Program-made: the position numbers and the translations under genes
Shown here: positions 51,765 to 62,047 of the stretch, piece after piece
Position numbering within the stretch: the first letter of the stretch is position 1
Layout of the letters: each line of letters starts with the position of its first letter
Notes under the pieces: model-generated
What the model was told of the DNA's origin: nothing
The model's input: only the letters and a program-made list of their open reading frames with translations
Databases searched by the model: none
NCBI GenBank assembly: GCA_029378245.1
Contig: JARKIF010000049.1
Coordinates: 62,001 to 126,000, forward strand
DNA from: Roridomyces roridus
Taxonomy: Eukaryota > Basidiomycota > Agaricomycetes > Agaricales > Mycenaceae
DNA length: 64,000 bases
Reading direction: 5' to 3'

Positions 51765-52461
51765 TCAGGAGACTGGGCACCACGACGACGGCGAATCTTG
51801 CGGGGTACGTGAGCTGACAATAATGAAGTTGAATGACTTTGAAACAAAGTGGGAAACGGTCTCACGCAGAACCGAATGAATCGTCGCAAGGACTGATCGA
51901 GCTTCGCCAACGCCCTCCGATATTTTACGTTGGGTCTCTTCCTCCATGATGATCTTTGTGAAAATTTGAGCGCCAATGGAGACTGTGGAATGAATGCTCA
52001 CCAATATATCCGTCTGTATGTCTTTGACGTCCAAACCGCAGTCCTCGATGCTTTGCGTAATCTCCCGAATGGTTCGAAGATACTCCATCCAGTATTCCTT
52101 CTCGTCGATTTTCAGGAGACGTACTTTGGTCTCCGACGCCGTGCGTTTAGCACTGATGGCTCAGTCAGCAAGAACTCGCCCGCCGTGTGTGAACGCACTG
52201 AAGGAGTTGTTCCTCGACCTCGGTTAAACTTGCCATGGCCCTCGCGCAAATCGATTTGGCCTTCTTCAACTGGGTCTCCGTGGTCTCGATGATGCTTGTG
52301 AGTCGAGCCAGTCTTTCCGATGGGATTTGGCGGTAACCGAGATAAATTACCGCAGCTGCGACCGCGAGGCCGAGGCTGGTATAGGAGGCGATGGCGCCTG
52401 GTAGCAGAGATAGCGCCACGAGGATGACGGAGGATTTCAGCGAAGATACCGCGTCGCACAT
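51765..52461 (-). CDS. Membrane-hairpin/coiled-coil family protein, copy 2
   Basis: The start is at 52459-52461: MCDAVSSLKSSVILVALSLL, then PGAIASYTSLGLAVAAAVIY, two hydrophobic helices separated by a short turn. A charged, helical heptad-like stretch follows: SERLARLTSIIETTETQLKK, AKSICARAMASLTEVEEQLL. Intron 1 (GTGCGT to CATCAG) joins it to AKRTASETKVRLLKIDEKEY, WMEYLRTIREITQSIEDCGL and DVKDIQTDIL. Intron 2 leads to MEEETQRKISEGVGEARSVL, ATIHSVL and, after another intron, LTYPARFAVVVVPSLLTNP. Further GTAAG donors downstream to about 51480 suggest more 3' exons, so the end is approximate. No known function. It looks like a membrane-anchored coiled-coil protein and is intact, unlike copy 1. 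Confidence 0.72.
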
Positions 52462-52558
52462 TGTGTTTTGGGGGTGTGTAGGGAAGGAGAACGAAGGGGT
52501 TGCCTCCGCCCTTAACACTGTGCATTTCTCCGAGTTGCTTACGGATTTGTTTGAGGGT

Positions 52559-53365
52559 CCTTGGTGGACAAAACCTGGAATTGTGCAGGGCTGTGTGGTT
52601 CTTTCTTCAAATCTCAACAAAAGTCTCAAGATCTTGAAAGATTTGGCTGATTTTGAAAGTTGAATCAAGTTCTTGTAACATCCATTGATATCTTGCTAGT
52701 TTTTGCACAATGTGGTATTTCAAGCAGGGTTCAGATGATATTTTCTGCATTGCAAGGCTGCAAGATCTTGTAAGTCAGACAACAAATGGGAAAAGATAAA
52801 AAATTGATACTGGAATCACAAATTCTCTGGTGTGTCACAAGATCTTGGAAGGTTAAAGGCCGCAAGTGTCGGAGCAAATCCCACATGGCAATCATTGATT
52901 TTCTGATTGCCACCCACTCGGGATGCTGATCCGTTGGCAGCCGACCTGCCAGGAAACGGATAGATCACACTGTTGCACTCTTCAACATAAAATGATAGAT
53001 CACAGTAGCGGCTTGAACTTGGCCACCACGGCACCACCAACTCTAGTGAGATCTTGCATCCCTATTAGACTTCATGAGCCATATTTTGTCTTTCAATCTT
53101 TCAAAATCTTTGAACATTCGCTGCAAATCAGTGGCCTCAAAATGAATCAGTGGAACTTGCACAAACTTTCAAGGTCTTGGGGGGAAGAAAATTCACAAGA
53201 TCTTGCAAGATGATGATCAAATAATGCCCGGGCAAGTTGACAATCATCCAATATCTTCCAAGATCTTGAACAAACTGGAAAATCTTGCCAAATCTCGCAA
53301 GATCTTCAAAGATGTCACGGAAATGATGGTGGCGGCAACAAGAAAACACCTTTTGTCCACCAAGG
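52559..53365. mobile_element. Non-autonomous element with 15-bp terminal inverted repeats
   Basis: The word ccttggtggacaaaa (52559-52573) recurs as a perfect inverted copy ttttgtccaccaagg at 53351-53365. No transposase frame lies between. The interior holds five exact copies of the palindrome caagatcttg (52628, 52761, 52838, 53196, 53269) plus near copies (53048, 53169, 53298). It sits within about 100 bp of the start of copy 2. No clear target duplication was found, so the superfamily is open. Confidence 0.65.
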
Positions 53366-55680
53366 GCCTTCATAGATTTGAGAACGTGAGAGAATTCTTT
53401 TTTGGAGAAATATTGGTCGCTTACCTCGCTTAGCTCGCTTAGCTCGTTTCGCCGTCTTTCGCGCCGATTCAAGTAACGGCAAGGGCACGGGGTCCTTCCT
53501 GCCACAGAGATTCAGAGAAGAGCTGCGATTGATGGTGATCGGTGGCATTGATGGCGGCATTTTGCTAAATAAACAAGCAAGGCAATCAGAGGCATCAGTG
53601 GCATGTCAGCTCCGGCCCCTTACATCTTAACACTCGCCAGCTGAGGGAAATCCAATCTCATTGACACGGTAATATATGTACGACAACTGAAGCACGCGCC
53701 GTGGGGAGTACCGTACCTTCACAGCATGCAAGGCCTCGGCTGGTCCGCGAGCAGGACGCTTTGGTGTCACTACCATCAAGATGCAGCAACTCATGATCGG
53801 GGACCGTGCGATGCAGAGGCAGTGGGCGGGAGGCATGGAGAGAAGGATTGTCAAAGACTCAAGGTACTGTGCTTATTCGTCAGCATGGCGAGACAGGACA
53901 GCGCAGACACGCACCGATAGACCGATAAGTACATTACTCAGCGACTACACGACGTATCGCGGGCGAAACGAGCGTCACGGGGTAGATGAGGTTCGGGATG
54001 ACTCAGTGTCGCTGAGCGGGCAAGAAAGAGGACTTGAGCGGGCCAGGAAGGCGAGAAGTTGGCACATAGGAGGAGGAGACCCGTCTGATCCGCGCAAAGT
54101 TTGCCGGTCACATGTGGTGATCGTGGCATTGATCATGGCATTTTCGCAGCGTGTTTGGGAACGGAGATTTGAGACCCGATTTGATGTGATCGAATACGAA
54201 TACAGGACCAGAACACAGCACTCAATAGTATGCAATTTCAGCAAATCTAAGAATTACATAAAGGAGCAACTATGTGTGGGGTACGGAGCGTGTTGGGAGC
54301 GCGTCTCTGGGTGTCAGACGGGGCGGGTGACAAAGGCGCGCACTTGCGATATCGATGAGGGGAGAGACATTAGGGAGTGGAGGGGGCACGTGGCTGATAC
54401 CACTAGCGCCGCGGAGCGAAGGGAGGCCTACCGAGGGGATGTCGACGGTCCACGCGCACAGATATTGTGGCAGAGTGGACCCTGTCACAAAAACGGGAGT
54501 CGGGCGAAAATGCTGAGAAGCGAGGTTTGGAACGTAAGTAGAGTGTTTCTGAATCGTTAATGTTTCGGTTAATGGAAAGAACATGGTTTTCGTTAATGTT
54601 TCGGTTAACGGAAAGAACATGGTTCCACTATGTACACCGCCATTCCCGGGTTGCCAGACCGGCGATCGAAAGACGCACGTGCCCAAGAGATCAGTGGATC
54701 AGAAATCGAAGACATCGGGTCGAAAAAGTGAATTAGTGCCGTCGAGCCCCCTCCCTGCCCTCTTTACATAAGCCATCAATTTCCTTTTTTGGTATATTGT
54801 TCGCACGCCGCCACCTGCTGAGTTGAGCGCCTGGCCCGAGGGCGCCTCAAAAAGCGTCAGGGATGTTTACAATGGCTTGTGCCTGTTCATCCTGTTGCTG
54901 ATCACCGATAATAACTCGGCCGGAACAGGTTGATTACCATCAATGATTGATGAACACCGCCCAAATCGGAAATTTTCATCAAATGAGTATTTTTCAGTGC
55001 TGTTTGACGGAGAACACTTCGAATGAGCCCAGAGAGGCATCAGGAATCCTGTCCGAGAGACCTAGAACCCTAAGAAAAAAAAAGTGAATTAAGGATGCTC
55101 AGACCCTCCCTCCCCTCCCTACCCGATCTCATCAATTTCTGATCCGCTGGTCCCTTGCACGTGCCTCACACTGCCACACTCTGCACCACCAGTCCGGGCC
55201 ATGACGCCCGGGCGCACGACCAACGATTCCCGAGAATCCAAGACTCGACTCGACAACACCAAATCAGCCAAGACTAGGACAGCACCAACACCAACTCAAA
55301 GCACGGGGAGTGCGATGGCAGTGGCCCAGACAACACCACCGAACAACCACCGAATCAGAAGAGCAGGTTGAGAGCAGGCAAAGAGCTCGGAGGGAGCTCG
55401 GTGACGCCTACGCGGCAGCTAGGGCAGAGAGGAGCTGCTGGAGGGAGGGTCAAGAGTCATGACATACTGACACGGCGCAATCATACTTCCTGCATCTGTC
55501 ATCGAGGCTCACAACATAGTCTCTTTCTGTTCAGCACTCGCCCCCGCCGCGGCTCATGGACTCATTGTACGCCAGCGCGCGTGCGTGCAAGAGCCCAGAA
55601 TCTGAATCATTTCTGCAGCCCGATGAATGCCGTGCCGAATCTTCCCAAACTCAGTTTCTTGGCTGCTGGCCCATCGCCCT
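53366..55680. other. 2.3-kb region without a supported gene
   Basis: One plus-strand frame of 259 codons (53781-54560) is open but has no recognisable domain, signal or family similarity and an odd, charged composition, so it is not called as a gene. A basic minus-strand piece near 53430-53560 (KTAKRAKRAKRGKR) is also unassigned. Two C-rich stretches (54745-54790 and 55100-55145, both followed by atcaatttc) resemble each other. Confidence 0.4.
54555..54625. repeat. 36-bp tandem repeat, two units
   Basis: The unit cgttaatgtttcggttaa(t/c)gg, then aaagaacatggtt, occurs at 54555-54590 and again at 54591-54625 with one base changed. Confidence 0.85.
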
Positions 55681-55954
55681 CCGTGCTGTACTCCGCAACA
55701 TTATCTGGGCATCTCGGCACAGCGTGTAAGGCCAAATCTGATATGAAGAAATATTCCTTCGGGTCCGAGTTGGCCCTCTCAACAGCGTCTCTGGACCTCT
55801 TTCGTCAAACTTGACTTCCACTTGGTTCTCCTACCATCCATTTGTGATTCCGAGGACCAAAGTGAAGGCCGGGCTATCTCTTGTAGCCGCTCCCTGCACA
55901 ACAATCGAAGGCAAATTGTGAGTCCAGCATAGGATACAAAGTCCAACTACTCGC

Positions 55955-56262
55955 TCAAATAATGGAGTGCGGGCCAATAACCAGAGGCTCACAAGCCTGA
56001 CTCTGCGTCCAATTGGAATTCGCCACAATGAAATCCTCCATGTCGTTCATCGTCTCAGGCGTGATCAGAATCTCGGAGCGTTTCCAGCCCTCTTCGATCG
56101 GCAGACGTTCCTCCCGGAAGAAAATGTTCACGAACCTGCATCGGCATCAGTGACAGTGCAAGAAATCGGAGATCAAAGCAACTCACTCCTTGGGCGCGAC
56201 ACCCGTGCTCGTGTTCCCAAAAATACTAAGATAAAGAGACGACTCCCGACTCCGCAGGTTCG
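55955..56262 (-). pseudogene. Heme-thiolate peroxidase fragment, copy F
   Basis: Only the 3' end of a peroxidase gene remains. The minus strand encodes SLYLSIFGNTSTGVAPKE, an intron, FVNIFFREERLPIEEGWKRS, LITPETMNDMEDFIVANSNW and the end LVIGPHSII with a stop at 55955-55957. Homology stops abruptly at about 56262 within the codons for LRSRES. The heme-ligand PCP and EHD parts are absent, so it cannot encode an active enzyme. The 3' flank (55690-55954) is the inverted copy of the flank of peroxidase E. Confidence 0.92.
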
Positions 56263-56829
56263 CTGGAGTCGTGCGGATTTCAGGTGAATAACGGTCATCA
56301 TGCTTCATTTGTTCATGCGGGAACGATTGGCCGGCCCGTACCCAGCCCGTGCCTTTCCATTGGGCATGTCAACACCCTTGATTTTGTTATCAGGCTAGCT
56401 TCCGATCGGATTCCGTGCCCAAGATTGGCGGTCCAATGCCGCTCTAAATTTTTCTCTCCTCGGATTGTCACTACTCGAGCCGCTTTCTCTCTGAAAATTA
56501 CCGATCTGGATCCCTTTGCGTATCAGCGTAATTGCCTAGGATCTACAGCCGAGGCTATCCGAGTGCGTGACTCCCCGATCGGTGCCGCTGGACATTTCTC
56601 TGCAACGGCTCCACCGAATATCAACTTCTTGGGCTAGTTTGAAAGCCACGATCGTCGTCTACAGCTATTTCTTGAAACGCTTGAAACAGTATCTTAAGAA
56701 TTTTCATCTTTGTTTCGCTCGACCGTTATACGGAAAGCAAGATACACAACATTCAGAATGGCTAACACAAAACAGGAAAGAGTAGGAAGAGAGATGGAAA
56801 GCGGGGACAGATATTGGTGGTGCTGAGAC

Positions 56830-57608
56830 AGTTTAAACGCTGTACCTTTGCGGTGAGTCTCCTTCTGGTTCAATGCAAGCAGCGCACTTACATTGACTCC
56901 TGGCGAGTAGGGCATGCACCGCGGCGGCGCCGAATGTTAAGGGGCACATGAACTGAAAGAAGACTTCAAAATTTGCAACAGTTGAAAATGGACTGGGCCT
57001 CACGGGTAGGTAAATAAATTGTCGCGAGCGCCGCTCGAGTGTCGTCAACTCCCTCGGATAGTTTCCGCTGGGTTTCTTCCTCCATTATGACCTGGGGAAT
57101 GCGAGCTCATTTGGGCTCGTTGAGATGCAAGATAGGTGCTCACCAGTATGTCCGTTCGAATCTCCTTCATGTCGGTGCCACATTCACTGATCGTCTGCAT
57201 AATTTCTCGGATTGTTTGGAGGTACTCGGTCCATGCTTCCGTTTCTCCGCTCTTGAGCAGGCGAACCTTGACCTCGGAAACGGTGCGTTTAACCCTGGTG
57301 CCAGTCAGAGAAATGGAGTTTGAAACTTCGACTTAAACGCACTGAAGCAGCCGTTCTTCCAGCTCCAACAAACTTCTCGTCGCCCTCAGACGACACGCCT
57401 TCTTCGCCTTTTCCAACACTTGCGAGTTCGCGTCGAGTCTGGCTTCCAGACGTGCTAACTTTTCCGAAGGGAGTTGGCGGTGAATTAGGTAAACCGTCGT
57501 GGACGCGAGTACGAAGGCCAGTCCGGTGTAGGAGATGACGGCGCGGGGTAGAAGGGAGAGCGCCCACACTGTGGCAGCAGATTTCAGGGAGCAGAGGGGG
57601 TCGCTCAT
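56830..57608 (-). CDS. Membrane-hairpin/coiled-coil family protein, copy 3
   Basis: The start is at 57606-57608: MSDPLCSLKSAATVWALSLL, then PRAVISYTGLAFVLASTTVY, two hydrophobic helices. The uninterrupted frame continues LIHRQLPSEKLARLEARLDA, NSQVLEKAKKACRLRATRSL and LELEERLLQ, a helical, heptad-like segment. After an intron (57280-57340) comes VKVRLLKSGETEAWTEYLQT, IREIMQTISECGTDMKEIRT, then MEEETQRKLSEGVDDTRAAL and a last segment CPLTFGAAAVHALLARSQ. It is closest to copy 1 but lacks the frame break. No known function. The 3' end is approximate because further small exons may follow. Confidence 0.72.
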
Positions 57609-58083
57609 ACTGGAGGTGAAGAGACGTCTTCGATTTCCAAAACGGGCCAGGATGGACTTTTGAATCAAGGATGGACTGTTGAATCAATATCAGCGTACTT
57701 ACGGTGGTATTAAGCGGTCTTTTGTTTTGCGCGCCAAATATACAAGGCATCCATGCTCGAATCACAACTGACAGGAGGCAAGCCGCCTGGAGCCTTTGGA
57801 GACGTCAGCGGCTTCCAAAACGAGTCAGTTAAAGTGACCAGGTGTCACTCACATGGACAACGTAATTTGGAGGCGGTCCTGAGCTTGAGTATATGAGGAT
57901 ATCCATATGTTGGCGCAGAGGAATAGCTTACCAGTCGAGGTGGATGCTGCCATGTGCCAGCACTTTTGAAGACTCTCGGACGGATCGTAGCTGCGATGAC
58001 CGATCCACTCCCGGAGTTGCTTACCATAGTTTCATGCCGGTATTTTTATGGGAACATTTCAACGTTTGAATGTTGAGGCAGTG

Positions 58084-58262
58084 CAACGCAGTCACACCGG
58101 GGGCGGGAACGATAGCATGGTAAGGCAAGGACTTGCGGTTTTCAGACGTTGTTCCTTTCCGCGGTCAGTCTTCAATTGCACACTTACATGGATTCAGAGA
58201 ATGGGGGGAGAGGGGGTCGGACTTCAGCGAAGACACGGCTTCGTCGCACGTGTGTGACGGCC
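58084..58262 (-). pseudogene. Deleted relic of the copy 2/4 gene type
   Basis: The 58120-58200 part (tgttcctttccgcggtcagtctt, then cacacttacatggattcaga) matches the 3' region of copies 2 and 4. It is joined almost directly to 58225-58262 (acttcagcgaagacacggct, then tcgcacgtgtg), which matches their start-codon region. Nearly the whole coding part is deleted, and the former start codon is lost. Confidence 0.75.
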
Positions 58263-58383
58263 CGGGGGGTGTGGGAAGGAGCAGGCAAGTTCTACTAAGT
58301 ACTACATATCATCAGTTATTAGACAGTCTGAGGCAAGTCTGAGGACCTGAGACTACAGCAGTCCCCGCTTTTCAACATTGTAC

Positions 58384-59683
58384 TACATCAGGGAAAACCT
58401 CCCTGAGAATTTGTTGAAACTTTTATCAAAATTATCTTGACGGGCCGATAATTGTCGAAAGTCTTTGGAAAGTCTTGCACATTTTTGGCAAGATGTTGAA
58501 ATAATGTGCACATTTTGTGCAAGTACAGTAACCTGGAGCCTGTTTCTCAAGTCCAGGTTCTGCCGGGACTGCCGGCTACCCAGCAGTGAATATATGCTCG
58601 ACAGCATACTTGCGGCATTGCGGGTGATACAGATGGCAAAATTGTGCCGGACATCTCCAGGGGCTGGAATGTGAAAGATTATCAGAAAGTTTCGATAATT
58701 GTGCAAAGCTGGATCGGCGGGCGTCAGGGAAGGCCATCGAAAAGTGTCTAAGTCCCTTGCCGAGCCCTTGGCATTGCATCCGTTGCCGTTCCGACGGACT
58801 CCGATGAGCGGCGTCCGATGTCCGAATTGCACACGTGGGCATGATCTGAAGGTGATATAAATACTGACACGGATCGCCCGAGATCGCACACCTCTTTCTT
58901 CCTCCTCCCACCATCCTCTCCCCTCCCCTCCTCCCCTCCCCTCCCTTTGGCCCTCCCCCTTCTCTCTCACTCCGCCGTTATCTAGTACCGACTTTCTGAA
59001 ACACCCTCGCATGCTCATGTAGCTGACCTAGTTCCTTGTGTGTTTGCTTTCGGCCTCTACCCAGTAGAGCGTAGCTGACTTCTCTGCAGGCTCAACTCGT
59101 CGACCATCCCCCCTTCCTTTCAAGCCTTGAAGCCACCTCTGCAAGTCCCAGTCCCTCGGTCCTGCCGCCGCTCCGCTTGGCAACCGCCTAGTTCATTACC
59201 GTGCGTCGCATCACTCACCCTCATGGTCCATTCGGTTAATTCTATCATCAGATGTTCTAGCCTGGCTGCCTGTGACATCTCGCGCGCACTTCGCACCCAC
59301 CTCCCCGAGTCCCCGCCCATGCACCTCCCTCCTTCCCACAATTCCCTACGCTACCTGCTCCGCTCTGATACGATGCAGCCAGCCTGGCCACATTCTCCAC
59401 GTTGTCTGTACCCCATGTATCCTTATGTAGTCTTGAATTGCACATCCTTACCTTTACCTTTGTGGCCTGTCTCAGTTTTTTGAGTGCACTGAAATGAAAG
59501 AAACTGCCGCCACTCTATTGTAACCCACGAGAAATTTTGTGCAACTACTTGCACATTTTTCTTCAGAGGGAAGATAATTTCTGTAAACTTTGAAACTTTT
59601 CGCAAGTCGCTGCCAGTCGCGGTAATTGTTGAAACTTTATCGAAAAGTTTCAACAATTTTCGCGGGAGGCTTTCCCTGATGTA
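58384..59683. mobile_element. 1.3-kb non-autonomous element with about 45-bp terminal inverted repeats
   Basis: The left end catcagggaaaacctccc, then ttgttgaaactttt (58386-58432), and the inverted right end catcagggaaagcctccc, then ttgttgaaactttt (59681-59635) pair over about 45 bp with few mismatches. Both ends are bordered by TA. The interior has no transposase-like frame. It holds subterminal words such as ttgcaca and a C-rich stretch (58905-58960). It lies between copy 3 with its relic and copy 4. Confidence 0.75.
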
Positions 59684-60249
59684 CCTCCCTTGCCGTACCA
59701 CCAACCCCAGGCCGTCAGGTGCCGCTTCCCATTCTGGTGTTGGACGGATTGACGCCCAGGGCGCTTGGCGGAATTTTGACATGCACACCGACCCGTGATG
59801 TAGGCCTGGGAGCATTTTACAGGGTCCGAGGGACTGGTAATGGTCAAGCTGTCCATATTTGGATTCTAATCACATCTAATCTCTGTCCCGACTTGGAATC
59901 CAATCATATCTAATCTTTTGAAATGACACAGTTTATGTATCGCACCCTTCGGCGTACTTCTCTTCTGACCTGGTTTGGATTACGAGATCACGGATAGCAA
60001 ACCACAAAGCATTCAAGATATACTACTCATATGACAACAAAACGATAACGTGGCAGGGCTTTGAAAGCATTCAACTCGGTGTGGTTGGAAGCTGTTTCGT
60101 TCCGCGGTAAGCCTTCCTCAACTCTGAATTTCAACCGCACACTTACATAGATTCAGATTGGCAAAGAGGCAAGTCCGAATGATTTAGACACTGTTACAGG
60201 TAAGTTCACTCCACATTTCGATTCAAACCCCTCACTTACATGGATTGGT

Positions 60250-60941
60250 CAGTAGACTGGGCACCGCGACGACGACGAATCTTGCGGGGTGCGTGAGCTG
60301 AAAATAACGAAGTTGAATGACTTTGAACAAATGGAAAATGGTCTCACGCAGAGCCGAGTGAATCGTCGCAAGCACCGATCGAGCTTCGCCAACGCCCTCC
60401 GATATTTTACGTTGGGTTTCTTCCTCCATGACGATCTTTGGGAATGTAAGCGCCAATGCAGACTATTGAATGCATGCTCACCCATATATCCGTCTGTATA
60501 TCCTTAACATCCAAACCGCAGTCCGCGATGCTTTGAATAATCTCCCGAATGGTTCGAAGATAGTCCATCCAGGATTCCTTCTCGTCGACCTTGAGTAGGT
60601 GGACTTTGGTTTCGGACGCCTCACGTTTTGCCCTGTTGGTGCAGTCAGCAAGAACTCGCCCCCCGTGGATGAACGCACTGAAGCAGTCGTTCCTCGATCT
60701 CGGTTAAACTTGCTATGGCCCTCGCGGAAATCGATTTGGCGTTCTTCAACTGGGTCTCGGTGGCTTCGATGATGCTTGCGAGTCGACCCAGCCTTTCAGA
60801 CGGCAGTTGGCGGTAGCCGAGATAAATTACCGCAGCTGCGACCGCGAGGCCAAGGGTAGTGTAGGAGGCGATGGCGCCTGGCAGCAGGGATAGCGTCACG
60901 AGGATGGCGGAGGATTTCAGCGAAGACACGGTGTTGCACAT
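60250..60941 (-). CDS. Membrane-hairpin/coiled-coil family protein, copy 4
   Basis: The start is at 60939-60941: MCNTVSSLKSSAILVTLSLL, then PGAIASYTTLGLAVAAAVIY and LGYRQLPSERLGRLASIIEA, giving two membrane helices and the start of a coil (TETQLKNAKSISARAIASLT, EIEERLLQ). After an intron (GTGCGT to ACAG) comes AKREASETKVHLLKVDEKES, WMDYLRTIREIIQSIADCGL and DVKDIQTDI, then MEEETQRKISEGVGEARSVL and the last segment LTHPARFVVVAVPSLLTNP. Near-identical in plan to copy 2 and intact. The upstream sequence shared with copy 2 ends at about 61011, where a 57-bp inverted repeat begins. The 3' end is approximate. Confidence 0.72.
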
Positions 60942-61013
60942 TGTGTGTTGGGGGTGTGGGGAAGAAGAGCGAAGGGTTGGCAGCCTCCGCTCCTTAACAC
61001 AGTGCATTTCTCT

Positions 61014-61174
61014 GGAAGCCGCACAATGGCCACGCGAAGGTTTAAAGGGTGCGACCGCCGGTAAACATCAAAGAAGATCAAGGACACATCACGATTCGCG
61101 TGGCCATGATGTGTCCTTGATGTTTACCGGCGGTCGCACCCTTTAAACCTTCGCGTGGCCATTGTGCGGCTTCC
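61014..61174. repeat. Long foldback: perfect 57-bp inverted repeat
   Basis: 61014-61070 is the exact reverse complement of 61118-61174 (57 of 57 bases). Inside, atcaaggacacatca (61077-61091) pairs with 61107-61121, leaving a 15-base loop and a 9-base bulge. The whole can fold into a hairpin of about 68 paired bases. It lies about 75 bp upstream of the copy 4 start codon. Confidence 0.95.
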
Positions 61175-62047
61175 ACGCTTTACACACGCCCAAGAGCAAG
61201 TCTGTGCATTCCTCCCTTACTCCTCCCGCCATGGGCGGCCGCAGCAACAGGGAAGGGCTCGTGTACCGTGGTGCCGAGGATATATCAGAATGGAAATTTT
61301 GGAAATGGACGGCAGATGTACTTCACTGTGGAGATTCCTGATTCTGGTTGTGTTGAGCGCCAACCTAGCGCCTGTTCGAACCTTGGTCGACCTTCAAATG
61401 TACGGGGAAAGAAAAACTTGAGAAAAACCGTGGCATTCAGATTGGATGTGAATTTCCTTGCCTGTCCCCAAACTTGGACGAAACAAGGGCGAAAACCCTA
61501 GGCTCGTGACCATCCGCGTTCGCCTCACGTGGCTGCGCTTAGTTTTAGCAAGGTGATCCCTTGCTCGTCTCGTGATCACCCGACTAAACCCGACTGGTCG
61601 CGAGTCTACGAAAACCTCTAAATCAACAGCATCACATGGCTGTTCTTTGGCTGTTCTTCGTGCCGACGCTCGTCATCTTCCCGCTCCTCGATGCAAAATG
61701 GGCTCCCGCCGACAAACAAGCGCTCTCTCCTCCGACATGCTTTGGCACCATCTCTGAAGCTCGCTTTGTTGCCCGCGAGCGACACGAGGCCCGACTAGTA
61801 CGCAATCCTGGGCCGTCATGATCGTCATCGTCCTCGACATCATGGGCTACACCGCCTACGTTTATGCGAGCAGGTTTGCTGATACGCCAGCCGGCTGAAA
61901 GTCCGTTTGCTGCGTGCATGATTATCTCGAAACAAAGCTGATTGTCAGTAGTCGGGCTGCTTGTGGGGTATAAGAGACTCGAGAGCAACGAACAGTGGCA
62001 AAGGCTCAAACATGGTCGATCATCTACGTCTGTCAAAATATTGAATC
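61175..62047. other. Region without a supported gene
   Basis: About 870 bp between the foldback and the MITE. Short frames only; a hydrophobic plus-strand piece at 61636-61690 is not part of any recognised family. Confidence 0.4.

Noticed and set aside
53781..54560. 259-residue plus-strand open frame
   Set aside because: No domain, no homologous copy in the duplicated blocks and unusual composition; kept only as a note in the gap entry.
58900..58960. C-rich (tcccctcc)n run considered as a promoter element of a nearby gene
   Set aside because: It lies inside the 1.3-kb transposon-like element with no gene start nearby.
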